Part shown: one piece after another, positions 45,430-55,504 of the stretch | Position numbering within the stretch: position 1 is the stretch's first letter | Layout: the number at the start of each line of letters is the position of its first letter | Source: an uncultured Brachyspira sp. | Lineage (GTDB): Bacteria; Spirochaetota; Brachyspiria; Brachyspirales; Brachyspiraceae | DNA length: 64,000 nt | Direction of reading: 5' to 3' | Assembly (NCBI RefSeq): GCF_944388875.1 | Contig: NZ_CALXKQ010000015.1 | Coordinates: 1-64,000, forward strand | The notes under the pieces: generated by a model | The model's input: the letters and a program-made list of their open reading frames with translations, nothing else | The model's database searches: none | Told to the model about the DNA's origin: nothing | Made by a program: the position numbers and the translations under genes

Positions 45430-46902
45430 ATGTCCGCAACAATAGATGATATAAAAAAAATAGATAATTTATCTAGTTATAAGAGAATAGCCGTATCAAG
45501 AGAAATTTATTCTGACTTTATAACTCCAATAGAATTAATGAGAATATTAAGAAGTAATAGCGATAAAGTATTTTTGCTTGAGAGCATTAATGATAAATAT
45601 AATTGGGGCAGATATACGTTTTTGGGTTATGAACCAATACTTAACATAACATGTAAAAGATATGATGTGTATATAAACGGAGAGTTCTATAAAAAAGAAA
45701 ATCCAAAAGTGATTATAAGAGAGATTTTAAAAGATTATAAAAGCCCTAAATTAGAAAATATGCCGCCTTTTACAGGAGGTTTTGTAGGATATTTTTCTTA
45801 TGACTATGTGAGATATAGCGAAAAAAGGCTTGATTTTGAAAGTAAGGGAGAAGATATAATTGATTTAGATTTAATGCTTTTTGAAAGTATTATATGCTTT
45901 GATAATTTTAAGCAGAAGATAATTTTAATAACAAATGTAAAAATTGATGATTTAGATGCTTCATATAAAGAGGCATTAAATAAATTAGATGAGATGGAGA
46001 GTATAATAAGAAGCGATAAAAAGCATAATTTTGAAGATTTAAAAATAAAGTCGGATTTTGAATATGAGTTTGATGAAGATAATTATTCCAATATAGTAAA
46101 TAAAGCAAAGGAATATATTAAAGACGGTGATATATTTCAAGTTGTACTTTCAAATACTTTAAGAGCCAAAGCAAGCGGAAGTTTATTTAATGTTTATAGG
46201 GTATTAAGAACTATAAATGCCTCTCCTTATATGTTTTATATTTTAAATAATAATATAGAAATAGCAGGTGCTTCTCCAGAAACATTAGTAAAATTAGAAG
46301 ATAATAAACTTTATACCTATCCATTAGCTGGAAGCAGACCTAGAGGAAAAACTCAAAAAGAAGATTTAAATAATGAAAAAGATTTATTATCAGATGAGAA
46401 AGAATTAGCAGAACATAATATGCTTGTGGATTTAGCTAGAAATGATATAGGAAAAATAAGTAAAATAGGTACTGTAAATGTAGAAGATTATATGAGTGTA
46501 GAGCGTTATTCTCATATTATGCATATAAGTTCCACTGTTACAGGCATTATCAGAGATGATAAAGATGCCATAGATGCTATAGACAGTATACTACCTGCAG
46601 GTACTTTATCAGGTGCTCCTAAAATCAGAGCTTTAGAGATAATAAATGAATTAGAAACCATTGACAGAGAGCTTTACGGCGGAGCTATAGGTTATATAGA
46701 TTTTTCTGGTAATATGGACGTATGTATTGCCATAAGGCTTGTATATAAAAAAATGGATAATATTTGCATAAGGTCTGGTGCAGGCATAGTTTATGATAGT
46801 GATCCTAAAAAAGAGTTTTTAGAATGCATAAATAAAGCTAAAGCAGTTGTAAAAGCAATAGAAATATCAAAGGAGGCTTTTGATGATACTTTTAATAGAT
46901 AA
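45430..46902 (+). CDS. trpE: Anthranilate synthase component I
   Basis: This 490-residue large subunit converts chorismate to anthranilate with ammonia from TrpG. It carries the N-terminal LLES element (FLLESINDKYNWGRYTFLGY) linked to tryptophan feedback, the chorismate-binding GASPETLV, YPLAGSRPRGKT, DEKELAEHNMLVDLARND, PAGTLSGAPKIRALEIINELE and GIVYDSDPKKEFLECINKA. An out-of-frame ATG at 45426 is unused. It overlaps trpG by 20 nt and heads the seven-gene trpEGDCFBA operon. Confidence 0.98.
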   Translation: MSATIDDIKKIDNLSSYKRIAVSREIYSDFITPIELMRILRSNSDKVFLLESINDKYNWGRYTFLGYEPILNITCKRYDVYINGEFYKKENPKVIIREILKDYKSPKLENMPPFTGGFVGYFSYDYVRYSEKRLDFESKGEDIIDLDLMLFESIICFDNFKQKIILITNVKIDDLDASYKEALNKLDEMESIIRSDKKHNFEDLKIKSDFEYEFDEDNYSNIVNKAKEYIKDGDIFQVVLSNTLRAKASGSLFNVYRVLRTINASPYMFYILNNNIEIAGASPETLVKLEDNKLYTYPLAGSRPRGKTQKEDLNNEKDLLSDEKELAEHNMLVDLARNDIGKISKIGTVNVEDYMSVERYSHIMHISSTVTGIIRDDKDAIDAIDSILPAGTLSGAPKIRALEIINELETIDRELYGGAIGYIDFSGNMDVCIAIRLVYKKMDNICIRSGAGIVYDSDPKKEFLECINKAKAVVKAIEISKEAFDDTFNR

Positions 46903-47467
46903 TTATGATAGTTTTTCTTATAATCTTTATCAATTGATTGGAAAGTTTTGCAGTAATATAGAAGATATAAAAGTTATAAAAAATGATGAATTAACTTTAG
47001 AAGAAATAGAATATTTAAATCCTAAATTAATAGTAATATCTCCCGGACCAGGTAAGCCAAGCGATGCTGGTTTATGTATTGACATTATAAAAAACTTTTA
47101 TAATAAAATACCAATATTCGGAGTATGTCTTGGACATCAGGCTATATGCGAGGCATTCGGAGCTAAAGTGGATCATGCTTCTAAAGTTATGCATGGAAAA
47201 ACTTCTGTTATAAATATAGATAATAATTCTTTAATATTCAGAGATTTGCCGAACAATATTAAAGTTGCAAGATATCATTCTTTATCAGCAAAAAAAGATA
47301 CGGTTTCAGATTGTTTAAAGATTTCTGCTTTTTCAGATGATGATGAAATTATGGCTGTAGAACATAGAGATTATCCTGTATTCGGGGTGCAGTTTCACCC
47401 TGAATCTGTTATGACAGAAAATGGTATTGATATTATTAGAAATTTATTTAGGTGTATAGAAAAATGA
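46883..47467 (+). CDS. trpG: Anthranilate synthase component II (glutamine amidotransferase)
   Basis: This 194-residue class I amidotransferase releases ammonia from glutamine for TrpE. It shows ILLIDNYDSFSYNLYQ, VISPGPGKPSDAG, the nucleophile Cys in FGVCLGHQAICEAFG and the His-Glu pair in FGVQFHPESVMTENG. I chose the ATG at 46883, with AGGAGG at 46871-46876, over the preceding in-frame TTG. A 157-bp gap to trpD contains a short hairpin, TGGGG-TTAAT-CCCCA (47527-47541), of unknown role. Confidence 0.97.
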   Translation: MILLIDNYDSFSYNLYQLIGKFCSNIEDIKVIKNDELTLEEIEYLNPKLIVISPGPGKPSDAGLCIDIIKNFYNKIPIFGVCLGHQAICEAFGAKVDHASKVMHGKTSVINIDNNSLIFRDLPNNIKVARYHSLSAKKDTVSDCLKISAFSDDDEIMAVEHRDYPVFGVQFHPESVMTENGIDIIRNLFRCIEK

Positions 47468-47624
47468 AAGTATTTAATATTGCATTATATTATATAAAAG
47501 AATTCATAAATAATAAAAGTCTTTTTTGGGGTTAATCCCCATCAGTTAAATATCATTAAAAAATAATTAATTCAATAGATAAAATTAAATAAAACTCAAA
47601 TAAATAAAAAAGGAATATTATAAA

Positions 47625-48647
47625 ATGATTAAGAAGTCTATTTTAAAATTATCAAAAAAAGAAAATTTATCTTATGAAGAAGCAGAATATTCAATGAAGC
47701 AAATAATGTCTGGCAATGCAAGTTCAGTACAAATATCATCATATTTAACAGCTCTCACATTAAAAGGAGAAACTATAGATGAGATAACAGCGTCAGCTTA
47801 TGTAATGAGAGAGCATTCTAAAAAGTTATTAAATGACATGGATATACTTGAAATAGTAGGAACGGGAGGAGATTTTTCTAATTCTTTTAATATATCTACG
47901 GCATCTGCTATTATAATATCTTCTGCTGGTGTGTCGGTAGCAAAGCATGGAAATAGGGCTGCATCATCAAAGTGCGGCTGTGCTGATGTTCTTGAGGCTT
48001 TGGGTGTTAATATTAATCTTACGCCTGAAGAGAGCAAAAAACTTTTAGATGATATTAATATATGTTTTTTATTTGCTCAAAATTATCATTCGGCTATGAA
48101 ATATGTTGCTCCTGTTAGAAAAGAATTAGGCATAAAAACAATATTTAATATATTAGGTCCTTTATCAAATCCAGCTGGAGCAAATATGGAGCTTATGGGT
48201 GTTTATGATGAAAGTTTAGTTGAGCCTTTAGCGGAGGTTATGAGGAATTTAGGAGTAAAAAGAGGAATGGTTGTTTATGGAATGGATAAGCTTGATGAAA
48301 TATCTATAAGTTCAAAAACTAAAGTTTGCGAAATATCTGAAAATGGAAAATTAAGCACTTATTATATTTCTCCTGAAGACTTCGGATACTCATTTTATGA
48401 TAAAAATGAAATAGAAGGCGGGGATGCATCTTACAATGCTAATATTATTAAAGATATATTATCTTCAAAACTTAAAGGTGCCAAAAGAAATATAGTATGT
48501 TTAAATGCTGGGGCTTCTTTATATATAGCAGGCAAAGCTGAAAGTATTTATGATGGTATAAAAATGGCTGAAGAGATTATAGACAGCGGTAAGGCTATGG
48601 AAAAACTTAATATGTTTATAGAAAAAAGCAATGCTAAATTGGCATAA
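47625..48647 (+). CDS. trpD: Anthranilate phosphoribosyltransferase
   Basis: This 340-residue enzyme joins anthranilate and PRPP. It has the PRPP-binding VGTGGDFSNSFNISTASA, KHGNRAASSKCGCADVLEALG, FLFAQNYHSAMKYVAPVRKELG and FNILGPLSNPAG, all diagnostic. It follows trpG after 157 bp, the largest gap in the operon. Confidence 0.98.
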   Translation: MIKKSILKLSKKENLSYEEAEYSMKQIMSGNASSVQISSYLTALTLKGETIDEITASAYVMREHSKKLLNDMDILEIVGTGGDFSNSFNISTASAIIISSAGVSVAKHGNRAASSKCGCADVLEALGVNINLTPEESKKLLDDINICFLFAQNYHSAMKYVAPVRKELGIKTIFNILGPLSNPAGANMELMGVYDESLVEPLAEVMRNLGVKRGMVVYGMDKLDEISISSKTKVCEISENGKLSTYYISPEDFGYSFYDKNEIEGGDASYNANIIKDILSSKLKGAKRNIVCLNAGASLYIAGKAESIYDGIKMAEEIIDSGKAMEKLNMFIEKSNAKLA

Positions 48648-48668
48648 ATATCATCGGGATTTTATATT

Positions 48669-49448
48669 ATGACAATACTTGACAATATAGTAGAAAAAAC
48701 AAAAGAAAGAGTTGAAATTAATAAAAAAAATATATCTTTACAAAAAATAAAAGAATTAGCAGAAAATAACTCTAATCATAACAACTTTTTATTTGAAAAC
48801 TCAATCAAAAAAAGCATTAGTTTTATATGCGAAGTGAAAAAAGCCTCTCCTTCAAAAGGCATTATATCTAATTACTTTGATTATATTAATATAGCAAAAG
48901 ATTATGAGAAAGCTGGAGCCAGTGCTTTATCATGTTTAACTGAACCTTATTATTTTCTAGGAAGCAATGAATATTTAGAGAATATTAAAAAAAATATAAG
49001 TATTCCTGTTTTAAGAAAAGATTTTACAATAGATGAATATATGATATATGAGGCTAAAGCTATTAATGCTGATGCTGTTTTACTTATAGCTTCTATACTT
49101 GATAAAAATCAATTATCTGATTATTTTTCACTTGCTGATAGTTTGGGTCTTTCTGTGATAGTAGAAGTGCATGATGAAGATGATTTAAATAAGGCACTTT
49201 CTTCTGATACTAGAATAATAGGTATCAATAATAGAAATTTAAAAACTTTTGAAACCAGTATAAAAAATACATTTGATCTTATAAAACTTATTCCAGAAAA
49301 TATAATATCAATTTCAGAAAGCGGTATAAAAAGCAGAGAAGATATAAAACTTTTAGAAGAAAATAAAATAAATGCAGTTCTTATAGGAGAGCAATTGATG
49401 AGGCAAAAAGATAAAATAAAAGAAATAAAAACACTTATGGGATATTAA
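48669..49448 (+). CDS. trpC: Indole-3-glycerol phosphate synthase
   Basis: This 259-residue TIM-barrel enzyme closes the indole ring from CdRP. Typical segments: FICEVKKASPSKGIIS near the N-terminus, YEKAGASALSCLTEPYYFLGS, VLRKDFTIDEYMIYEAKA, ADAVLLIASIL, IIGINNRNLKTFETS, ISESGIKSREDI and AVLIGEQLMRQKD. The length is typical of a monofunctional TrpC; trpF is a separate gene 2 nt downstream. Confidence 0.98.
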   Translation: MTILDNIVEKTKERVEINKKNISLQKIKELAENNSNHNNFLFENSIKKSISFICEVKKASPSKGIISNYFDYINIAKDYEKAGASALSCLTEPYYFLGSNEYLENIKKNISIPVLRKDFTIDEYMIYEAKAINADAVLLIASILDKNQLSDYFSLADSLGLSVIVEVHDEDDLNKALSSDTRIIGINNRNLKTFETSIKNTFDLIKLIPENIISISESGIKSREDIKLLEENKINAVLIGEQLMRQKDKIKEIKTLMGY

Positions 49449-49450
49449 TT

Positions 49451-50095
49451 ATGAGAAGTTCACTTATAAAAACCTGCGGGCTTTTTAGAGAAGAGGATAT
49501 AAACTATGCTAATAAACTTGATACTGATTATATAGGTTTTGTTTTTGCCTCTGGAAGTAAGAGAAAAGTTGATTTTTCTTTGGCTTATAAATTAAAAAGA
49601 AAATTAAAAAATACTATAAAAGCAGTAGGTGTGTTTCGTGATAACAGCATTGATTTTATAACTGATTTATTTAATGAAAATATAATAGATTTAGTTCAGC
49701 TTCATGGTAAAGAGGATAATGATTTTTTAGATAATTTGAAATCAAAAATTAATGCTGATATTATCAAGGCTATTTCTATAAAAGATGAATATTCTTTTAA
49801 TCATTCTTTTATATCTGATTTTATTCTTCTTGACAGTGATAAAGCAGGTTCTGGTAATAGTTTTGATTGGATTTTCTTAAAAAATAAATTAGATAATGAT
49901 AAAAATTTTAAAAAAGAGTTTAATACAAAATATTTTTTGGCAGGAGGAATAAATATTAATAATATAAAAGAAGCATTAAAATTAAATCCATATTGTATAG
50001 ATTTATCAAGCGGATTGGAAGTTAATGGATTTAAAGATTTTAATAAAATGAAAAGTATTATAGATGAAGTAAACATAAATGAAAGGAGCTTATAA
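49451..50095 (+). CDS. trpF: Phosphoribosylanthranilate isomerase
   Basis: This 214-residue TIM-barrel enzyme performs the Amadori rearrangement of PRA to CdRP. Seen: [15 protein letters not shown] (catalytic Cys in KxCG), [76 protein letters not shown] and [15 protein letters not shown]. Its stop overlaps the trpB start by 1 nt. Confidence 0.96.
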   Translation: MRSSLIKTCGLFREEDINYANKLDTDYIGFVFASGSKRKVDFSLAYKLKRKLKNTIKAVGVFRDNSIDFITDLFNENIIDLVQLHGKEDNDFLDNLKSKINADIIKAISIKDEYSFNHSFISDFILLDSDKAGSGNSFDWIFLKNKLDNDKNFKKEFNTKYFLAGGININNIKEALKLNPYCIDLSSGLEVNGFKDFNKMKSIIDEVNINERSL

Positions 50096-51279
50096 TGGGA
50101 AATAAATATTTTGGTATGCATGGAGGAATGTTTATACCTGAAACTTTAATGAATGCGGTATTAGAATTGGAAGAGGCTTATAATTATTATAAAGATGATA
50201 AAGATTTTAATAGTGAATTAAAAGATTTATTAAATAATTATGCCAACAGACCTTCAAGACTATATTTTGCAAAAAGAATGACAGATAACCTTAAAGGAGC
50301 AAAAATATATTTAAAGAGAGAGGATTTGAATCATACAGGCTCTCATAAAATAAATAATGTAATAGGGCAGATACTTCTTGCAAAGAAGATGGGAAAAAAA
50401 AGAGTGATAGCAGAAACAGGAGCAGGACAGCATGGAGTAGCCACAGCAACTGTTGCGGCATTAATGGATATGGAATGTGAAATATTTATGGGAGAAGAGG
50501 ATATACAAAGGCAGTCTTTGAATGTTTATAGAATGCGTTTACTTGGTTCTAAAGTACATTCTGTGAAAACAGGAACTGCCACTTTAAAAGATGCCGTATC
50601 TGAAACTTTAAGGGAATGGACTTCAAGGATAGATGATACTCATTATGTACTAGGCTCTGTTATGGGACCTCATCCTTTTCCTACTATTGTAAGGGATTTT
50701 CAAGCTGTTATTTCAAAGGAGATAAAAGAACAGATTTATGAGTATGAAAAAAAATTACCAAGCATGATAGTAGCCTGCGTAGGAGGAGGCTCTAATGCTA
50801 TGGGGGCTTTTTATAATTTTATTGAAGATAAAGATGTTAAACTTATAGGATGTGAGGCTGCAGGAAGAGGCATTGATACATTAGAAACGGCTGCTACTAT
50901 TTCTACAGGAAAAATAGGAATATTTCATGGTATGCGTTCATATTTTTGTCAGGACAGTCAAGGGCAGATAGCTCCTGTTTATTCTATATCGGCTGGACTT
51001 GACTATCCTGGTATAGGTCCAGAGCATAGTTTTTTGCATGATACTAAAAGAGCTGAATATGCTGCAGTTACAGATGATGAAGCTATAGAAGCATTTGAAT
51101 ATTTATCTCGTATAGAGGGCATAATACCTGCAATAGAAAGTGCTCATGCAGTTTATTATGCCATGAAAAAAGCTCCTTCTATGAATAAAGATGATATTAT
51201 AGTTATTAATCTTTCTGGAAGGGGAGATAAAGATTGTTCATCAGTAGCTAAATACAGAGGAGAAAATATTTATGAGTAA
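50095..51279 (+). CDS. trpB: Tryptophan synthase beta chain
   Basis: This 394-residue PLP enzyme condenses indole with serine. The PLP Lys is in [21 protein letters not shown]. Other marks are [77 protein letters not shown] and [10 protein letters not shown]. This is the standard TrpB1 type. AAAGGAGC precedes the ATG. It overlaps trpA by 8 nt. Confidence 0.98.
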   Translation: MGNKYFGMHGGMFIPETLMNAVLELEEAYNYYKDDKDFNSELKDLLNNYANRPSRLYFAKRMTDNLKGAKIYLKREDLNHTGSHKINNVIGQILLAKKMGKKRVIAETGAGQHGVATATVAALMDMECEIFMGEEDIQRQSLNVYRMRLLGSKVHSVKTGTATLKDAVSETLREWTSRIDDTHYVLGSVMGPHPFPTIVRDFQAVISKEIKEQIYEYEKKLPSMIVACVGGGSNAMGAFYNFIEDKDVKLIGCEAAGRGIDTLETAATISTGKIGIFHGMRSYFCQDSQGQIAPVYSISAGLDYPGIGPEHSFLHDTKRAEYAAVTDDEAIEAFEYLSRIEGIIPAIESAHAVYYAMKKAPSMNKDDIIVINLSGRGDKDCSSVAKYRGENIYE

Positions 51280-52042
51280 TATATACAAAGCATTTGAAAA
51301 TAAAAAAGCATTTATACCTTTTATAACATGCGGATATCCTTCTTTAGAATTAACAGAGGATATTATATATTCTATGATTGAAAATGGGGCAGATTTAATA
51401 GAGCTTGGAATACCTTTTTCTGACCCTACTGCTGAGGGTGTTGTTATACAAAATGCAAATGAAAAAGCTCTAAAAAACCATGTAACTAGAGATAAAATTT
51501 TTGATATGGTTAGAAGAATAAGAAAAAACAGTGATATACCTTTAGTTTTTATGACTTATGCTAATGTTGTTTATTCTTACGATATAGAAAAATTTTTATC
51601 AGTATCAAAAGAAATAAATATTGACGGATTAATACTTCCAGATGTGCCTTTTGAAGAGAAGAATATATTCGAGCCATTTTGTAAAAAGAATGATATTGAT
51701 TTAATTTCTTTAATAGCTCCTACTTCAGAAAACAGAATACATAAAATATCAAAAGAGGCATCAGGCTTTGTATACTGTGTATCATCGCTTGGGGTTACAG
51801 GCGTTCGTCAAAAAATAGAAACGGATATTGCTAAAATTGTAAACTTAGTAAAGAAAAGTACAAATATACCTGCGGCAGTAGGGTTTGGTATATCAACTAC
51901 AGAACAGGCAAAAAATATAAGCAAGTATTCTGACGGTATTATAGTTGGAAGTGCCATAATAAAGCTTTGTGAAAAATATGCAAATGATTCTCCAAAATAT
52001 GTAGGAGAATATGTGAAATCTATGAAGGATGCTATGAATTAA
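51272..52042 (+). CDS. trpA: Tryptophan synthase alpha chain
   Basis: This 256-residue TIM-barrel subunit cleaves indole-3-glycerol phosphate and channels indole to TrpB. Conserved parts are [37 protein letters not shown] (catalytic Glu and Asp), [54 protein letters not shown] and [13 protein letters not shown]. It ends the trp operon. Confidence 0.98.
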   Translation: MSNIYKAFENKKAFIPFITCGYPSLELTEDIIYSMIENGADLIELGIPFSDPTAEGVVIQNANEKALKNHVTRDKIFDMVRRIRKNSDIPLVFMTYANVVYSYDIEKFLSVSKEINIDGLILPDVPFEEKNIFEPFCKKNDIDLISLIAPTSENRIHKISKEASGFVYCVSSLGVTGVRQKIETDIAKIVNLVKKSTNIPAAVGFGISTTEQAKNISKYSDGIIVGSAIIKLCEKYANDSPKYVGEYVKSMKDAMN

Positions 52043-52051
52043 TTTATAAAA

Positions 52052-52088
52052 AAGAGCTATGAATAAAAATCATAGCTCTTATTTTTTA
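52052..52088. terminator. Bidirectional terminator at the end of the trp operon
   Basis: AAGAGCTATGA (52052-52062) pairs perfectly with TCATAGCTCTT (52070-52080), with ATTTTTT after it and AAAAA before it, so it can also serve the convergent gene ending at 52105. Confidence 0.9.
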
Positions 52089-52104
52089 TAGTATTAATTA
52101 TTTT

Positions 52105-54861
52105 TTATTCTGCAGCTGTATTGTCCGTATTATTATCATCAACTGTTGTTTCTTCTGCTGTACTAGTATTATCATTAACTGTTTCTGATTCTTCTGCAGT
52201 TGTAGCGTTATCAGTTGTTGTTTCTTCCGTTGCTCCAACATTATCAGATGTACTCATATTATCAGAAGATGATGTTTCTGCAGTATTATTTTCTTCTTTT
52301 TTAAGATTATCTATATCTTCTACACTTATACTTAAATCCATTCTTCTTATGACCATTTTAGCAGTTTCAGTATCAACAGCTTCTCCTAAAGAATCAACTA
52401 ATGTAACTTCAGGGTCTTCATTTCTGTACTGTTTCATTTCAAGTACATAACCTTCAGCATCTTTTGCTATAGTAGTTTTATTTCTTCCGTCATTATTTAT
52501 ATCTATAGTAACACCGTCTATTCTAACTTCATTTACAGTGCTTCTTCCGTCTATATAAGTTTTGGCAGTGGATGTGCTTCCGTCCGCTTCTGTTGTTGTA
52601 GTTTCAGTATTTCCTGCCGCATCTCTTGTTACTATTGTAATAGAGCCATTAGGTTTGGCTGTTGTTGTTATGCTGCTTGAGTCGGCATTTACAACTTCAG
52701 TAATAGTGCTTGAATCTCTATTAAGCGTTGTAGTTTCTCTTGATCCGTCTTGTCTTATTATTCTTTTTATAGTAGTACCGTCAGGCATTTTTATTTCGCT
52801 TATTGTATCATTTGCAACCGTATCAGTTATAACTGTGCCATCAACCTTTTTAGTTACAACTGTAAATGAGCCATCATCATTATATGTTTTAGTAATAACG
52901 CTTCCGTCATCAGCTTTTACATTGTACGAGAATGTACCAGCACCAGCTCCTGATGAATTTCTCTCTTCAACTCTTCCGTCTGGATAAACTACTTTTAAAC
53001 TGCTCATTCCGTTAGTATCAACTGTTGTAGTTCCTATGCTTCCGTCTATATAATTAGCTACCACTACATAGCTTCCGTCTGGATTTTCTGTTTTTACTAT
53101 TACAGCACCGTCAACACGTTTAGTTTCTGTTTTTATATTTCCTGAATTATCCTCTGTTTTTCTTACCTCTGTACCGTCTAAACTTCTGGTATAGAAAAAT
53201 GCTCCGTTATCATCTTTATAATTTGTAGTTATAGAGCCGTCAGATCTTTCTACTACAAATGCTTTATTATTATCTAACGTTTTTCTATTTATAAAAGAAC
53301 CGTCAGGGTATAAAGTATATTCAAAAGTATCTCCTGCAGATGTTTTTGTATTGATAGATTTGGAATTATCTATCATATATGTTTCTACTCTTCTATCTCC
53401 GTTTTCAAATAATATTTCTATTTCTCTTTTTCCGTAAGGGTACATTGTATCAGAAACTTCATAATTATTTGAATACATTTTAGTTTTTTCTATTTTTCCA
53501 TTCTCATAAGTTATTCTCACACCATTGCTGTATAATGTTTCTCTTTCATAATCGAAATTAGGATATATATTTTCTGTTGTTATACTTCCGTCATTATTAG
53601 TATTTACTCTATGATTATTAGTAAACGGAATAAACTTTACGGATGTATCGTTGCTTCTTATTAAAGATATAACTTTCTCTAATGATTCCTTTTGATAATA
53701 ATCATTTCCTACATTTGTTAAAAATATTTCATAGGCTATTGCTGCATTAGTTATTTCTCCAAGTGCTATAAATGTATGTCCCATATTTAAGTAAGCACTG
53801 TAATACAAAGCCCAAGTATTATATAGATCAACTGAAGCTATATTGGTTTTTATTTCTACCATATTGCCGTTAGTATCCATAACATTAGTCATGATAACTA
53901 TATTTGTTACAATATAAGGTTCTTTATTTTCTTCTGTTACAACATAGGTAGAACCTGTAGTTGTGGAGTTAGTATTTAAAGAAACGGCATTAGAATCTCC
54001 TGCTGATATTTCATTTGTAACATTATCAGGAGGGAGTGATGTTTCTGATACTGTAGGGTCTACAACTTCAAGATTAAAGTTTGCATTAGGTTCAAATATT
54101 ACTGTTGTATTTGTGAACTCATATTCATTTGTATATGTATTTGTTATAATAACATTTGTAAATAAAGGCAGTTTAGTGAATGTATTATCTAATTTATTTT
54201 TTATATTTTGATTTTCATTATTAAGATTATTTATAGCATCTGATATTGCATTTGTATCGGATGATATTGTATTCGTATCTGATGATACTTCAGGTGTAAT
54301 CATACTGTTGCTTCCGAATTCATTTGTACCTATAGATATATTTGTTATATTTTCATCAGAAGCTGTATTATCAACATCAAATGTGAATATTGTATTAGTT
54401 ACTACATTTTGGGAAACTGTATAATTTGTTAAAACTTCATAATTTAATTTTGTTGTGTAAGGAGAATGCAGACGTTCTATAGATCTGTTATACCAAACTA
54501 AAGCATCCTCATAATTTTTTAACTGATAATAAGAGTTGGCTATATTATTGCAGTATGAGTATGAATCATTTATATCAAAGGCTAATTTATAATAATTAAT
54601 TGCATTTTCATACTGCTTATCCTGAAAATAGCATGCCCCTATATAGTAATAGAGCATATCATTTGTGGATAATGGTCTTCTTTCTAGGTATAATAAAAAT
54701 GCTTCTCTTGCAAAGTTATATTTTTTTTGAAAGAAAAGTTTTTCTGCATTATAAAATTCTCTGTCTATGTTTCTCTCGTCGTTAGGAGCTGCATTCTGTC
54801 CTAGTAATGATAATGATACTACTAAAATAGCTGCTAAAGATATTATAAGAAATTTTTTCAT
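52105..54861 (-). CDS. Secreted TPR protein with long DGS/DGT beta-repeat region
   Basis: The 918-residue protein has a signal peptide (KKFLIISLAAILVVSLSLLG). TPR-like helices cover about 35-135 (YNFAREAFLLYLERRPLS, YENAINYYKLAFDIND, YEDALVWYNRSIERL), with another TPR-like stretch around 350-390. A Thr/Asn-rich spacer lies between. From ~430 to 830 there are many ~15-20-residue units with a DGS, DGT or DGR turn (for example NPDGSYVVVANYIDGSIGTT), a pattern that recalls MORN/YD-like beta repeats. The tail is acidic and Thr/Glu/Asn-rich. It is probably periplasmic or surface-exposed; function unknown. AAAGGAT precedes the ATG by 9 nt. Confidence 0.8.
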   Translation of the reverse strand: MKKFLIISLAAILVVSLSLLGQNAAPNDERNIDREFYNAEKLFFQKKYNFAREAFLLYLERRPLSTNDMLYYYIGACYFQDKQYENAINYYKLAFDINDSYSYCNNIANSYYQLKNYEDALVWYNRSIERLHSPYTTKLNYEVLTNYTVSQNVVTNTIFTFDVDNTASDENITNISIGTNEFGSNSMITPEVSSDTNTISSDTNAISDAINNLNNENQNIKNKLDNTFTKLPLFTNVIITNTYTNEYEFTNTTVIFEPNANFNLEVVDPTVSETSLPPDNVTNEISAGDSNAVSLNTNSTTTGSTYVVTEENKEPYIVTNIVIMTNVMDTNGNMVEIKTNIASVDLYNTWALYYSAYLNMGHTFIALGEITNAAIAYEIFLTNVGNDYYQKESLEKVISLIRSNDTSVKFIPFTNNHRVNTNNDGSITTENIYPNFDYERETLYSNGVRITYENGKIEKTKMYSNNYEVSDTMYPYGKREIEILFENGDRRVETYMIDNSKSINTKTSAGDTFEYTLYPDGSFINRKTLDNNKAFVVERSDGSITTNYKDDNGAFFYTRSLDGTEVRKTEDNSGNIKTETKRVDGAVIVKTENPDGSYVVVANYIDGSIGTTTVDTNGMSSLKVVYPDGRVEERNSSGAGAGTFSYNVKADDGSVITKTYNDDGSFTVVTKKVDGTVITDTVANDTISEIKMPDGTTIKRIIRQDGSRETTTLNRDSSTITEVVNADSSSITTTAKPNGSITIVTRDAAGNTETTTTEADGSTSTAKTYIDGRSTVNEVRIDGVTIDINNDGRNKTTIAKDAEGYVLEMKQYRNEDPEVTLVDSLGEAVDTETAKMVIRRMDLSISVEDIDNLKKEENNTAETSSSDNMSTSDNVGATEETTTDNATTAEESETVNDNTSTAEETTVDDNNTDNTAAE

Positions 54862-54908
54862 AATAATACAATCCTTTTTATAAATTATAAGGATAATATT
54901 TAAAACTA

Positions 54909-55325
54909 TTAATTCTTTATATAGTCAAAATACTGATTAAGCAGAGTGCATAATATATATTCGCTGTATCCTTTCACTTTGTTATTTAAAACTTCATTTA
55001 AAAATTCAAATGTTTTCTCATCAGGGTTTTCTATATAATATAGTTTCTCTTTATATAAAGATACGCTGTCATTTTTTAACATTTTTATAAGTGAAAGTTC
55101 TTTTAATCTGTCTTTATTATCTTCTCTGCTTGCCTTATAAGAAAATAATCTTTTAACTAAATTTTCAAATGACATTTTATTGTACATAACGGCACGTCTT
55201 ACATCCGTATCAACACTTCCATCATAATTATTTATTTCACTATCAAATATTGCAATTGATATTGCTGACCTTATATCTGCCAATACTGCTCTCTCTTCTT
55301 TTAGCTTAAATTCTTTATTAGACAT
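54909..55325 (-). CDS. Uncharacterised 138-residue helical protein
   Basis: The protein is charged and predicted helical (MSNKEFKLKEERAVLADIRS, then FENLVKRLFSYKASRED). It has no signal peptide, membrane helix or known motif. It sits 47 bp upstream of the repetitive TPR protein gene on the same strand, so the two may be cotranscribed. I do not recognise a family. Confidence 0.7.
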   Translation of the reverse strand: MSNKEFKLKEERAVLADIRSAISIAIFDSEINNYDGSVDTDVRRAVMYNKMSFENLVKRLFSYKASREDNKDRLKELSLIKMLKNDSVSLYKEKLYYIENPDEKTFEFLNEVLNNKVKGYSEYILCTLLNQYFDYIKN

Positions 55326-55455
55326 AATATTAGAAAATATACACCTTTATTTAAAATAAAATACTTTTATTATATCGGTAATATTATAAATTAGATTAGA
55401 TAAAATTATTTCATACGAATTGTATTAATGAATAAACTTATAGTATAATAAAAAA

Positions 55456-55482
55456 CCCCTCTCATAATATTTATGAAAGGGG
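55456..55482 (-). terminator. Terminator of cstA (minus strand)
   Basis: CCCCTCTCATAA (55456-55467) pairs with TTATGAAAGGGG (55471-55482) with one mismatch. On the minus strand the stem is followed by a run of six T. Confidence 0.85.
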
Positions 55483-55504
55483 CATAATAGTTTATGTATT
55501 AATA

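Noticed and set aside
52121-52987. Plus-strand frames of 109 and 141 codons opposite the repetitive TPR protein
   Set aside because: They are Val/Ser-rich shadows produced by reversing Thr/Asp/Gly-rich repeats. There are no start signals, and the minus-strand gene has a signal peptide and TPR motifs.
54871-54894. RNA thermometer hiding the ribosome site of the TPR protein
   Set aside because: The possible stem around AAAGGAT is short, with a bulge and a one-base loop. It is too weak to support from sequence alone.
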